Notes: generated by a model from the sequence alone, not told the origin. 64,000 bases of DNA from Bacillota bacterium (GCA_023410475.1 JAEYPS010000025.1:124001-188000), one strand, 5' to 3'. Positions 1 to 9,563 are shown, counted from the first letter of the stretch. Translations and numbers: made by a program.

Positions 1-905
1 GTTGTGTTGGAGTTGACCGCCTCCATTATCGTCTCTTTAAACAGCTCGGCATCAAGATAGGCGTTTTCCGGCCCCTCAAGTATTGTATAAAAATTTTCGC
101 CTTTGCGCAAGGCGGAAAAGTAACGAAAACTATCTATAAACGTTTTGTTGTAATCGATAATGTTAAGCGACGGATCCACAACGATAAAGCTGTCGGATAT
201 GCGGTTTATAACAGTCTGCAGTGCTATAGGCGTGACTTTGAGAAGGTTGAACCTGAACATTCCCAGCAGATAAAGCGCAAGCGTCGCTGTAAAAGCGACA
301 GGCGTCGAGTATACGTTGAAACCGTGCACCTCGAGCGTGTAACATACGTTTGCAACAGTGGGGATTATGCTGCCCACTATTATGAGCACGCCCTGCATAG
401 ACCAGATGCCCGAATTCTTTATCGCGAAGTAGCTAAGGTAAACAAACCCTATAAGCAGGCAGATATACGAATAAAAGGCGTGCACATAGAAATAGATTCC
501 TGGCGTGTTGTATGTGACCCCCCATCCGTATTCGACATAAAACAAACGATGTAATTCGTTTGTAGACAACAGCAATATAGAAATAACAGGTATTATAAAC
601 CACAGCAAATGCTTCTTGGAAATGCCTTTGTCAGGCCGCGCAAAAGCCTGGCCTAATAAAATCAGGCTTACGGGAGCAAACGCAGCGCCGATATAAGTTA
701 TGTTCTCCCAAATAACATACTGAGCCTTGTCCTCAATAAAAACGCCTTGCAGCATAACAGCAACAGTCCAGATAAATATCTGGATTATTACCATAAGAAA
801 TACATAATGCATGGCACTTTTGTTTTTCCGGGTAATTATATAAACAGACATTAAAATAAGAATAAGGCTTGTTGCGCATGTAAGATAAAAAACAGGTTCT
901 ATCAT
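1..905 (-). CDS. 7TM sensor protein, N-terminal part (runs off left edge)
   Basis: The 301 visible residues begin with about seven hydrophobic helices (roughly residues 1-210) that resemble the HisKA_7TM sensory domain of Firmicute histidine kinases and diguanylate cyclases. The segment with ENITYIGAAFAPVSL and the NELHRLFY stretch are typical of that family. A PAS-like domain starts near residue 215 (SFIVVDPSLNIIDYNKTF). The output domain is cut off by the window edge, so kinase and GGDEF outputs cannot be told apart. The ATG at 903-905 lies two bases after the NRPS stop, and an AGGGAG ribosome site sits inside the end of the NRPS gene, so translation is probably coupled. This places a membrane sensor last in the NRPS operon. 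Confidence 0.85.
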   Translation of the reverse strand, partial: MIEPVFYLTCATSLILILMSVYIITRKNKSAMHYVFLMVIIQIFIWTVAVMLQGVFIEDKAQYVIWENITYIGAAFAPVSLILLGQAFARPDKGISKKHLLWFIIPVISILLLSTNELHRLFYVEYGWGVTYNTPGIYFYVHAFYSYICLLIGFVYLSYFAIKNSGIWSMQGVLIIVGSIIPTVANVCYTLEVHGFNVYSTPVAFTATLALYLLGMFRFNLLKVTPIALQTVINRISDSFIVVDPSLNIIDYNKTFIDSFRYFSALRKGENFYTILEGPENAYLDAELFKETIMEAVNSNT

Positions 906-907
906 CC

Positions 908-3900
908 TTATATCTCCCTGGACTGTCTGCGGTTTATCGAGTCGACAAACCTGCCCATATATTCGGCGTCTATCTTCGGCCATCTGAATCTAAGGCGGCA
1001 AAGCAGCTCGCCGGTCGCACCTGCCGATACAGATACGCTATCTGTTTTTCTCATATTCAGGTCTTCAATGAGCCCCGTAAGATGCGAGAGATCCCCTCTC
1101 CTGCTGAGAATGGTCATCCTCTGAATAAACTCTTTATCGGATACGATTTCCATCATGTATCCGTTTTGCTCAAGCAGCGATACTACATCTCCCAGAGTCA
1201 TCGCGTTATCGTTGAAAACATGATATACCGGCATCGCGGAATCGGCCGCGGCCAGCTTCAAAACAGCGTCGGCGCAGGCGTCTACAGGCGTCATCTCCAC
1301 ACTTGCCCCAAGCATGCCGATTGGCACACAGCGAACCTGGCACAGCGACCTTATGCGGTTGGCAAAAGCGTTCTTTTCAGGATTGATCTGAAAGCGCCCG
1401 TCCGTGGTACCCGTCAAAAGCCCAACTCTGAATATCCGGGCGTTAAGGCCATGCCTTAACACGTCGACAACGGCCTCTTCAGCCTGAAATTTGCTTTTTA
1501 CATATACGTTTTCAGAGTAGTTCTGGCCGATGTACAGGTCATTTTCACTGAGCTCCATTCGGGTATCTTCTCCCGAATAATATGTACCCGCTATGCTGCA
1601 CGTTGAAACATGCAAAAGCGCGGCGCCCGCCGCCTTCGCGACCCCTATAGCATGCTTTGTGCCCAGTACATTGGCTTTGTAAAACGCTTCGGGCTGTCCC
1701 ACATGGTCTGTATTGGCCGCGCTGTGGATAACGGTGTCTATCGCGAAGCGCTCAGCGTATGAAACCCCGATGCCAAACCCGGGCTCCGTTATATTGCCTC
1801 TTATCACTGATACGCGTTTCATTATACCCGGGCAGGCGTCCATACCGAAATAAAATGCCAGCACTTCACGCAGATACCTTTCGCAGGATTTCGTATCTTT
1901 GCCCCTGACGACGCAGTGGATATCAGCGCCGCCTGCCGCTAGGCGTTCAAGCATGTGAGCCCCGAGATAGCCCGTTGCCCCCGTAAGCAATATATTGCTT
2001 AGCTTTGCGGGCTTAAGGTGCGGATAATTCGGTATATAAATGTGCTTCTTTTCAGGCATAAGCTGAACAGGCTTTGTCTTTTCTTTATTAAGGCGAGCGC
2101 ATACACCCCTAAGCGTCTGGCATTCATAAAAGTCCTTAGTGCGTATGGTCCAGCCGTATTGCAGCACCGCCGCTTGCACCTTTATAACGCCCAGCGAATC
2201 GCCGCCAAGAGTGAAAAAGCTGTCGTCCGGTGCTATGTTTTGCACATGCAATATTCGAGACCATACCCTAGCCATCTTTCTCTCAGTATCTGTCATGACG
2301 GCATTGCCGGCATTGACGGCCTTCTTATTCCTCTTGGGTTCGGCGAGCGCCTTTCTGTCTACCTTTCCGCTCATGGTCATTGGCATCTCGCTCATATAAA
2401 CAAAGTACGACGGGACCATGTAAGCAGGAAGCCTTTTGCTTAGCTGTCCGCGCAGCACTTCCTCATCTATGCCGCTGCAAGCAACATAATATGCGCAAAG
2501 GTATTTATTTGCACCTTCGCCCCAGTCTTTTACTACTGCTTCCTCTACGCCTTTTATCCCGCGCATAGCGGCTTCTATCTCTCCAAGCTCTATCCTTAGT
2601 CCTCTGATTTTGACCTGATGATCCACCCTGCCGCACATTTCGATTTCGCCTTTATCCGTATACGCGCATACATCGCCGGTCTGATACATGATATGCCCCG
2701 GCCAGAACGGATCAGGCAGGAACTTGCTGCGAGTCAGCTCATCTCTGTTTATATACCCGTTGGCGACGCCAGCTCCGCTTATATATGCTTCTCCCAGAAC
2801 GCCGACAGGTGCTGGACGAGAGTATTTATCAAGTATGTATATCCTTGTATTAAGCACGGGCCGCCCTATAGTAACTTTTGATGTATTAGAAAGATCTTTG
2901 AATGAGCTGTATACAGTACCCTCACTCGGGCCATAACCGTTGATTATCTTTGCTTTTGTATACTTCTTTATAAGTTTCAGCAATGAGACGGGTATCATTT
3001 CTCCACCGAGCAAAATCTTCTCGATATGCCTCGAGGCCGCAAGTTTGAACGATGGGTCTTCCATCATAATGCGCATGCGAGTTGGCGTAGTCTGAATGAA
3101 TCTTGCATCGACCGATTCTACGAGCGCCGCAAGCAGATGAGGCTGGCGAAGCTCCTCCTCATTGCAAATAGCCACGGTACATCCAAACAGCAAAGGCAGA
3201 AGAGCGTCTCCAATAAATATATCGAACGATACCGTCGTTACAGATACACATGTATGCTCCTTGTTGTAAGCAACGGTAGATTTGACGGTCTCATAAAGGT
3301 TGTATAGCCCTCGCCTTGGCAGCGCGACTCCTTTTGGAACGCCTGTTGACCCCGAAGTGTATATCACATAAGCGGCATCTTCCGTTTTATCGACAGGCTC
3401 AATATTACTGTCCGGCAAATCGACGGGTATATCCTGTATGCAATGAGCTTCACCGCTGAAAGAAACCGGTTCTCCGTCTGTTAACAATATTCTCGCTCCG
3501 CTGTCTTTAAGCATAAAGGAAATTCTATCAGCGGGATAATCAGGATCAATCGGCAAATAAGCAGCTCCGGATTTTAGGATTCCAAGCAATGCTGCCGAAA
3601 GGTCAATCGAACGGTGAATACAAAAAGCAACAATACTGTTTCGTCCGATGCCATGTTCGCGAAGCCAGAAAGCAATTTGGTTTGCTCTGCGGTTCAGCGC
3701 AGAGAAGGAGATGCTTTTTCCATTTGCTATAACAGCAATTTTTTCGCCCTCAGCGGCCGCTATGTCCTCAAATATAGACTGTACGGTCTTGTTTGTGTCA
3801 AGAGGCGAATCCGTCTGGTTGAAGTCCCGTGTCACCTGGCGCAATTCGTCATGCGTCATAACCGATACATCGCGGAGTCTGATGTCCGGCTCGTCCGGGA

Positions 3901-6900
3901 GGATATCAAACAGGCGTGTCAAATGCGCGCTCATCCGCTTTATCGTAGAGCGCTTGAACAGACGCGTATTGTACTCAAACTGGCATGTAATACCATCGTC
4001 TGTTTCATAGGCCTCAAGGGTGATGTCAAGCTTAGCTGTTCGGGGGTCAAAGGGATAATGCCTGCATTCAAGACCCTGAAGCTCAAATCTGTATGTCCCG
4101 CCGGAATGAACGAGCATGGTGTCAAACAAAGGATTGCGGCTCAGGTCGCGCGAAAGCGACAGGTCGGCCACTATGCGCTCGAGCGGATAATCGCTGTGCG
4201 CAAACGCTGCGACTGCGCTCTTTTTAAGCTCGTCAAAGTACTCGGAAAAGCAAAGCTCCCCGCGCGGGTAGCTGCGCAGCGGCACGGTGTTCAAAAACAC
4301 GCCGGCGACGTTTTGGATTTCCGCGCGCGACCTGCCCGATACCGGAGCGCCGACAACTATATCCTCCTGCCCCGTATATTTGGACAGCAATATATTATAA
4401 GCCGCGAGAATCGCCGTAAACAGCGTCGCTCCCCTCTGCGCCGCAAAAGAGCGCAGCTTGTCCGCCGTTTTCCCGCTTATGTCAAACTTAACGCGCGCGC
4501 CCTCAAAGCGCTGCACAGCGCTTCGCTGCCTGTCGGTATGAAGATTAAGCAGCGGCAGCTCTCCCGACAGCTCTGCGAGCCAAAAATCACGCTGCAACGA
4601 TATATTCTCTGATCCCATGAACTCTTGCTGCCAGACCGCGTAGTCCTTGTATTCGATTCTCTTGCGCGCAGAAGCGCCTCCCGCATAGGCGCGCGCTAGT
4701 TCGCCAAGGAGAAGCTCCGTCGTCTTCTTATCACTTATGATATGATGCATGTCTATGAACAGCACATGCTCATCCTCGCCGGTCTTAATGACGGCCGCGC
4801 GCATCAAAGGCGCCTTTTCAAGCGTAAAGGGTTTTATCAGATCCGCCAGCACAGACTTAAGCTGTGCCTTTTCACACTCTGTCACAATCAGCTCAAAGTC
4901 GGCTCTGTCATACACCTTCTGCCGAAGCTCGCTGTCGCGAAGTATAAAGGACGTACGAAGCGCCTCATGGCTTTTTATCAAAGCTTTAAACGCTTTTTCA
5001 AGCCGCGGTATGTCAAGCTTTCCTTTAATTTCAAACGCTATCGGTATATTGTAGGCCACAGAATCCGGCTGCCCCTGCATAAGCACCCACATCCTCTGCT
5101 GAGCGGACGATACGGGGTAGTCTTGCATTTGTGGCGCTTTGAGTATAGGCCGGTACGAAGTCTGCTCAGCCTTCTCTATAAGAGCAGCAAGATCGACGAG
5201 TCGGGGAGATCTGTAGACCTCCTCGAGCGATATGTCAACGTGAAAGCTCTGCATGACCTGCGTCATAACGCTGACTATTGATAGCGAGTCGCCTCCGATG
5301 TCAAAGAAGCTGTCATAGCGGCCTATCTGCTGCGCTCCGAGTACGCCGCTCCAGATCTCGGCAAGTATTGCCTCGGTAGCGGTCTCGGGCGGCATAAAAC
5401 CCTCTCTCACTTCAGCCGCTTCCTCCGGGTCGGGAAGCAGGCTGCGATCTACCTTGCCGCTGGCATTAAACGGGAGGCTTTCGACCTTAACAAAATAGGC
5501 AGGTATCATGTATGAGGGCAGGTCACGCACAAGCTGCGCCTTTATCTCGGATCTGCCGGGAGGGTCTCCGCAAAGATACGCGCAAAGGTACTTTCGCCCC
5601 GAAGCGTCCTCACGGTCGGCGACCGCGCACGCCGTAACACCCTCTATCTGCATGATTCTGTTCTCAATCTCTCCAAGCTCAACACGATAACCGCGTATTT
5701 TCACCTGCTTGTCTATACGCCCGAGAAACTCTATCTCGCCCAGCGCAAACCATCTCGTAAGGTCGCCCGTTCGGTAAAGCTTCTGCCCGGGTATGAACGG
5801 GCTGTCGATAAACCTCTCAGATGTCAGCTCAGGCCTGTTTAAATATCCGCGCGAGACGCCGGGCCCGCCTATATAAAGCTCTCCCGGCACTCCTATAGGA
5901 ACGGGGTTTTTATGCTCGTCAAGGATATACACTTTTACATTGGGCATAGGCTTTCCTATGCTCGGCACGCTCGCGTTTGTAACGTCGATGCACGTGGCGC
6001 ATACCGTTATCTCTGTAGGACCGTAAAAATTGGTTATACGCGCGCGTGTTGCCTGCTGAACCTTTTTTAGCAGCTTTTCAGATAAAACATCGCCGCCCAT
6101 GCCAATTTCACGGAAATCTTTCAGACAGGCTTCTCCCTGCTTGTCCGAAAGCAGCAGCTCCATGCGCCCGGGGGTAACGACCAGCATGTTTACCTCTGAA
6201 TCGCATATGAGCTTCGCCATATTCTTTGGTATGTTGACCTCATGCTCTTGAGCGAGCACGAGCGTAGAGCCGTTAAGAAAAGCGAGCAGCAGCTCCATCA
6301 CGCTTATGTCAAAGGAAATAGACGCAGCGCAAAGCAGCCGCGCGCCGGGCGAAAAGTTCCATATCCTGTTGAGTGAATACACAAAATGCACAGCCGAGCG
6401 GTGCTCTATCTGCACTCCCTTAGGCCGGCCGGTAGAACCGGATGTATATATGACATACGCAAGGTTATGAGGCCCGCAGGCCGCCTTGGGATGCTCATCG
6501 GGCGCAGGCAACTGTTTACCGGCGTTTATAACGATTATCCCTGAGCCGGGGCATCTGTGCTCAAGGCCGGCGGAAACGATAACCGCTTCAGCTCCGCTGT
6601 CCGAGAGCATATATGAAATACGTTCGTCAGGCAGCTCAGCGTCCAGCGGAAGAAAAGCTCCTCCCGCTTTTAGTATGGCAAGCACCGAAACGCAGTAATC
6701 CATCGTTCTGTGGGTAAGCAGCCCCACTATGCTTTCCGGCCCTACTCCCTTTTCCTGAAGGTAAAGCGCGAGCGCCGACGAGCGCTCGTCAAGCTCGGCA
6801 TAGGTCATCGTCTGTCCGCCGCAGATGACCGCGACAGCATCGGGATCAGTCTTTAAAACCCGGCTGCGCCACATATCCGCAAGCGTCTCGCCCTGCGGGA

Positions 6901-8263
6901 AGGTTATATCTGTCTTATTGAACCGGCTGATAACCCTCTCACGCTCCTCATCCGATAAAACCTCAAGCATGTAGAGCTGCTTGTCAGGGTGCGCTATCAT
7001 GTCAGAGAGTATATTTGTCATATGTGCGTGGAAATACTCGATTTCTTTTTCCGAAAAGAACGGAGTCAGGTGGTCATAGTCTACTATGAACCGTCCGTTT
7101 TCCTCGCGGTCGTTGACGTGTATTGAAAGCGAGTTCGCCTGGTAGCCGCTGAAGTGCCAGCGGCCTTCGTATGTAAAGTGCTCGGTATCTTTTTTAAGTT
7201 TGCCTATTTGGTATGAGAGCGTTACATCATAGAGCGAATCAAGCCCTTTATGCCGCTTCCTCAGCTCCTGCATAAGCACATCGTAAGGGTACTTTTGATG
7301 TTTCAGCGCGGCGAACCACTTGTTTGACACCACACGGGCAAACTCCGTGAACGTCAACTCATCCTTTATCTCGATCCTTATAGGTACTGTGCTTACATAC
7401 ATGCCAAAAGCGCCTTTTGAGTGGAGCGAGGTCCTGTTGGCTACCGGCGTGCCGATAGTTATGTCTTTCTTTCCCGTTATGCGGTTTATATACGCGGCGA
7501 GCGCAGAGAAAAACAGCGAAAACGCCGATATCCCGGCAGACCTGCAAAACGAGCGTATCTGTGAGGAAAGCCTGGCGGGGATCACATATGTCTTTCGGCT
7601 TGCTTTCGTGCTGAAATAATTCGTCTTCTTCTGTTTGATAACGGTCGGTTCGGGAAGTTCGCAGAACTTGTCCGTCCAATATTGCTGATCATATATAAAG
7701 CGCTTTGAGTTAAGATATTCTTCCTCTTGGCGGATAAAATCGATGTAAGAGCGCAGCTTTTTTTCCTGTCCTTGCGTTCCCGCAAGAAGATTCTGATAGT
7801 TGTCTATGAGCTGATTCCCAAAATCGACCAGAGACAATCCGTCGGAAATGATATGGTGAAACTTAACATACAGCCAGCCCTCGTTATCGCTGACCTTCAT
7901 CATAGCGAAATAGTAAAGGCTGCTGTCGATAAGCGGCATCGGCGTCTGAGTCTGAATGGCGTCCCACTCATAAAGATTCTTTATGCCGCTGTCAGAAAAA
8001 TCGATAAAGTCAAAATTCTGTGGTTCATATTCAGCAATATACTGATACGGCGCTCCGTCCTCAATGCCTATCCTCAGACGCGCCGACTCGTTTTCGCTAA
8101 GGAACATGTTGACTGCGCTCTCCAGCATAGTATAGTCGAGCTTCCCTTTTATCTTGACCGTACCCGCATTGTTCCACATTCCCGTTCCCGGATGCAGCTT
8201 TTCGGTATACCATATGCGCTGCTGCGGATGCGTAAGCCTGTAGCGCTGTTTCTGTTCGCCCAT
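908..8263 (-). CDS. Two-module nonribosomal peptide synthetase with terminal reductase (C-A-T-C-A-T-R)
   Basis: The 2451-residue protein has domains in this order: condensation (about 5-440, HHIISDG at 136-142), adenylation (about 460-960, YTSGSTGRPKG near 605), carrier (GGDSL near 988), condensation (about 1045-1480, HHIISDK near 1176), adenylation (about 1500-1985, YTSGSTGVPKG near 1638), carrier (GGDSL near 2021), and an SDR-type thioester reductase (GATGYLG near 2096, later a YVKSK dyad). Reductive release should give a dipeptide aldehyde or alcohol, and an aldehyde could cyclise to a pyrazinone. The N-terminal C domain suggests an acyl or other starter on residue 1. Aligned by hand to GrsA, the pocket residues read D-I-M-V-G-G-F-V-C-K for A1 and D-I-G-Q-L-G-G-V-Y-K for A2; I cannot assign amino acids from these. 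The NRPS follows the PPTase gene by about 110 bp. Confidence 0.95.
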   Translation of the reverse strand: MGEQKQRYRLTHPQQRIWYTEKLHPGTGMWNNAGTVKIKGKLDYTMLESAVNMFLSENESARLRIGIEDGAPYQYIAEYEPQNFDFIDFSDSGIKNLYEWDAIQTQTPMPLIDSSLYYFAMMKVSDNEGWLYVKFHHIISDGLSLVDFGNQLIDNYQNLLAGTQGQEKKLRSYIDFIRQEEEYLNSKRFIYDQQYWTDKFCELPEPTVIKQKKTNYFSTKASRKTYVIPARLSSQIRSFCRSAGISAFSLFFSALAAYINRITGKKDITIGTPVANRTSLHSKGAFGMYVSTVPIRIEIKDELTFTEFARVVSNKWFAALKHQKYPYDVLMQELRKRHKGLDSLYDVTLSYQIGKLKKDTEHFTYEGRWHFSGYQANSLSIHVNDREENGRFIVDYDHLTPFFSEKEIEYFHAHMTNILSDMIAHPDKQLYMLEVLSDEERERVISRFNKTDITFPQGETLADMWRSRVLKTDPDAVAVICGGQTMTYAELDERSSALALYLQEKGVGPESIVGLLTHRTMDYCVSVLAILKAGGAFLPLDAELPDERISYMLSDSGAEAVIVSAGLEHRCPGSGIIVINAGKQLPAPDEHPKAACGPHNLAYVIYTSGSTGRPKGVQIEHRSAVHFVYSLNRIWNFSPGARLLCAASISFDISVMELLLAFLNGSTLVLAQEHEVNIPKNMAKLICDSEVNMLVVTPGRMELLLSDKQGEACLKDFREIGMGGDVLSEKLLKKVQQATRARITNFYGPTEITVCATCIDVTNASVPSIGKPMPNVKVYILDEHKNPVPIGVPGELYIGGPGVSRGYLNRPELTSERFIDSPFIPGQKLYRTGDLTRWFALGEIEFLGRIDKQVKIRGYRVELGEIENRIMQIEGVTACAVADREDASGRKYLCAYLCGDPPGRSEIKAQLVRDLPSYMIPAYFVKVESLPFNASGKVDRSLLPDPEEAAEVREGFMPPETATEAILAEIWSGVLGAQQIGRYDSFFDIGGDSLSIVSVMTQVMQSFHVDISLEEVYRSPRLVDLAALIEKAEQTSYRPILKAPQMQDYPVSSAQQRMWVLMQGQPDSVAYNIPIAFEIKGKLDIPRLEKAFKALIKSHEALRTSFILRDSELRQKVYDRADFELIVTECEKAQLKSVLADLIKPFTLEKAPLMRAAVIKTGEDEHVLFIDMHHIISDKKTTELLLGELARAYAGGASARKRIEYKDYAVWQQEFMGSENISLQRDFWLAELSGELPLLNLHTDRQRSAVQRFEGARVKFDISGKTADKLRSFAAQRGATLFTAILAAYNILLSKYTGQEDIVVGAPVSGRSRAEIQNVAGVFLNTVPLRSYPRGELCFSEYFDELKKSAVAAFAHSDYPLERIVADLSLSRDLSRNPLFDTMLVHSGGTYRFELQGLECRHYPFDPRTAKLDITLEAYETDDGITCQFEYNTRLFKRSTIKRMSAHLTRLFDILPDEPDIRLRDVSVMTHDELRQVTRDFNQTDSPLDTNKTVQSIFEDIAAAEGEKIAVIANGKSISFSALNRRANQIAFWLREHGIGRNSIVAFCIHRSIDLSAALLGILKSGAAYLPIDPDYPADRISFMLKDSGARILLTDGEPVSFSGEAHCIQDIPVDLPDSNIEPVDKTEDAAYVIYTSGSTGVPKGVALPRRGLYNLYETVKSTVAYNKEHTCVSVTTVSFDIFIGDALLPLLFGCTVAICNEEELRQPHLLAALVESVDARFIQTTPTRMRIMMEDPSFKLAASRHIEKILLGGEMIPVSLLKLIKKYTKAKIINGYGPSEGTVYSSFKDLSNTSKVTIGRPVLNTRIYILDKYSRPAPVGVLGEAYISGAGVANGYINRDELTRSKFLPDPFWPGHIMYQTGDVCAYTDKGEIEMCGRVDHQVKIRGLRIELGEIEAAMRGIKGVEEAVVKDWGEGANKYLCAYYVACSGIDEEVLRGQLSKRLPAYMVPSYFVYMSEMPMTMSGKVDRKALAEPKRNKKAVNAGNAVMTDTERKMARVWSRILHVQNIAPDDSFFTLGGDSLGVIKVQAAVLQYGWTIRTKDFYECQTLRGVCARLNKEKTKPVQLMPEKKHIYIPNYPHLKPAKLSNILLTGATGYLGAHMLERLAAGGADIHCVVRGKDTKSCERYLREVLAFYFGMDACPGIMKRVSVIRGNITEPGFGIGVSYAERFAIDTVIHSAANTDHVGQPEAFYKANVLGTKHAIGVAKAAGAALLHVSTCSIAGTYYSGEDTRMELSENDLYIGQNYSENVYVKSKFQAEEAVVDVLRHGLNARIFRVGLLTGTTDGRFQINPEKNAFANRIRSLCQVRCVPIGMLGASVEMTPVDACADAVLKLAAADSAMPVYHVFNDNAMTLGDVVSLLEQNGYMMEIVSDKEFIQRMTILSRRGDLSHLTGLIEDLNMRKTDSVSVSAGATGELLCRLRFRWPKIDAEYMGRFVDSINRRQSREI

Positions 8264-8295
8264 ACCCTATTCCTTACTGTAGTTAATCATACACA

Positions 8296-8322
8296 CCCTA
8301 AAAAGCCTCACGCTTTATGGGG
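8296..8322. repeat. Imperfect hairpin between PPTase and NRPS genes
   Basis: Arms CCCTAAAAAGC and GCTTTATGGGG flank the loop CTCAC, with two mismatches in 11 pairs. The element shares AAAAAGCCTCACG with the sequence at 45706-45732, and its arms resemble the hairpins at 14234-14257 and 54124-54150. There is no following T-run on the minus strand, so it is more likely an mRNA processing or attenuation element than a full terminator. Confidence 0.45.
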
Positions 8323-8371
8323 TTCTCGTGTTCAAAGTGTCCGCGGCTATCCGCACAGAGCAACCAATGTG

Positions 8372-9013
8372 CTAAAAGCTTTCAAGAGCTGCGTTTTCGA
8401 CGTGCTCGACGGTAAGCTCTGCCGTGTCGGCGCATACCGCCGCCTGATACCCGGCTATGTCCCCGATAAGCGCAAACCGGCAGCCTTTTGCGTTCGATAT
8501 TATGCCATTGCGCCGAGGCAATACTGTTATCGTATCAAGGGCGCTGAGCCCTGCGCCGTTGTATTTCAAAAACGCCTCTTTTAGAGTCCATATCCCAAAG
8601 AATGCCTCTTGTCTGTCTTTAGCGGAAAGATAAAACTTCCACTCTTCGCAAGACATGATCCTTCTGGCGACGGCATCCGTATATGGCTTTATCTTCTCAA
8701 TATCGGCGCCCACCGGGCTCTCGTGCAGGGCGCACATTACCATTGCTCCTGAATGGCTTATATTAAAATGAATGTCTGATGCGCTTTTCAGATAGGGTTT
8801 GCCGTGCTGTCCCGTCCCCCAGTCATCCGGCGCGGGTATCAGGCCGAATGAAGTCTTAAGCGAATAGCTTAAAAGGCGGTGAGCCGTTATCGCAGCCCAC
8901 GCATCTGCAGCGTTTCGCATGCGCGATATCCTTGCCCGCTTTTCGGGGCTGATGCCGGCGAGCCAACTCTCATCACAAGCCGCGCTGCGCGACATGGCAA
9001 ACAATACCCTCAT
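8372..9013 (-). CDS. 4'-phosphopantetheinyl transferase, Sfp type
   Basis: This 213-residue protein has the Sfp-family signatures: NISHSG, GADIEKIKPY (Mg-binding Asp and Glu), and the WTLKEAFLKYNGAGL stretch with the catalytic WxxKEA motif. Sfp enzymes transfer phosphopantetheine from CoA to carrier-domain serines, here presumably the two carriers of the NRPS encoded next. It appears to be the first gene of the NRPS operon. No strong ribosome site sits just before the ATG at 9013; AAGGG lies about 20 bases upstream. A second ATG at codon 7 is an alternative start. Confidence 0.93.
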   Translation of the reverse strand: MRVLFAMSRSAACDESWLAGISPEKRARISRMRNAADAWAAITAHRLLSYSLKTSFGLIPAPDDWGTGQHGKPYLKSASDIHFNISHSGAMVMCALHESPVGADIEKIKPYTDAVARRIMSCEEWKFYLSAKDRQEAFFGIWTLKEAFLKYNGAGLSALDTITVLPRRNGIISNAKGCRFALIGDIAGYQAAVCADTAELTVEHVENAALESF

Positions 9014-9084
9014 CTATAAAATACCAAAATACCCTTCAATGTGTGTACGCGGTTCGTTTATACCTTCATATAATACCTTAATAT

Positions 9085-9114
9085 AATATACAAGCTTTCG
9101 ATTCGCTTTGTCTA
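9085..9114 (-). promoter_or_regulatory. Proximal promoter of the PPTase-NRPS-sensor operon
   Basis: Read on the minus strand, the -35 box is TAGACA (9109-9114, 5/6), the spacer is 18 bases and the -10 box is TATATT (9085-9090, 5/6). Transcription would start near 9078 and give a leader of about 65 bases before the PPTase ATG. Confidence 0.6.
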
Positions 9115-9230
9115 CCTCGTTTTAAAGCTAAATAAAGGAATACTCTTCCTGTATAAGCTGTCTGCCGCAAAGGACAGGTTTGAAGCCGTAAACGAACTGT
9201 GAAACAGGCGCGCGTCAGTGTGCAAGTGTG

Positions 9231-9295
9231 AGCCCCCGCTTTACCGCAAAAAGGCTGAGCTTTGCATCCACTGTTGTCCGCCAATGGTTTACCGG
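9231..9295 (-). promoter_or_regulatory. Candidate c-di-GMP-I (GEMM-I)-like riboswitch in the operon leader
   Basis: On the minus strand GGTAAACC (9286-9293) is followed by a stem CCATTG/CAGTGG (one wobble), then GATGCAAAGC (9259-9268), then GGTAAAGCGGGG ending near 9234. GEMM-I riboswitches such as Vc2 carry GGCAAACC, a CCAUUC/GAGUGG stem, GACGCAAAGC and GGUAGGUAGCGGGG in the same order. Against the call, the loop is GCGGACAA rather than a GNRA tetraloop, helix P3 would be short, and no P1 closing pairing or downstream terminator is evident. It may be degenerate or coincidental. It would be transcribed only from the distal promoter. Confidence 0.35.
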
Positions 9296-9427
9296 TCTTA
9301 ATTTTTGCGCTAAGACGTTTACATGTGTCGGAATGCGTTTTCAGGCCATGGATATGTTCCATTATGTATAAGGGATATTTCCTCACAAACATGCCCCCTT
9401 ATTCCATATTCTGTTGTCATTGATTGT

Positions 9428-9456
9428 ATGTTACCATAATTTTTACTATGTTTCAA
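9428..9456 (-). promoter_or_regulatory. Candidate distal promoter of the NRPS operon
   Basis: On the minus strand TTGAAA (9451-9456) and TAACAT (9428-9433) are separated by 17 bases. A transcript from here would include the inverted repeat at 9368-9402 and the c-di-GMP-I-like motif, and have a leader of about 400 bases. Confidence 0.35.
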
Positions 9457-9563
9457 CAAAAAACATTAATATTATATGCATATTCATACCATTTTTAAGA
9501 AAAACGGCGCTTATATGTGTTTTAATAAACGATTTATGCAACTTAATAAAATAAACAGGGGAA

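Larger units (their letters stand above)
9014..9563. other. 550-bp leader and intergenic region upstream of the NRPS operon
   Basis: I see no convincing protein gene here. The region holds two candidate minus-strand promoters, a c-di-GMP-I-like motif, and a 7-bp inverted repeat (9368-9374 with 9396-9402). The part above 9400 is AT-rich. A 104-codon open frame on the minus strand (9078-9392) has atypical composition, overlaps the structured motif, and looks like non-coding RNA leader. Confidence 0.6.

Noticed and set aside
3614..4612. Long open frame on the plus strand antisense to the NRPS
   Set aside because: It lies fully inside the NRPS adenylation and condensation domains, has no ribosome site and no recognisable protein features.
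908..8263. Assigning amino acids to the two adenylation domains
   Set aside because: Hand-derived pocket residues do not match a code I know with confidence.
9078..9392. 104-codon minus-strand open frame upstream of the PPTase gene
   Set aside because: Composition is atypical and it overlaps the candidate aptamer and the proximal promoter. AAGGGGG before a GTG makes it not impossible.
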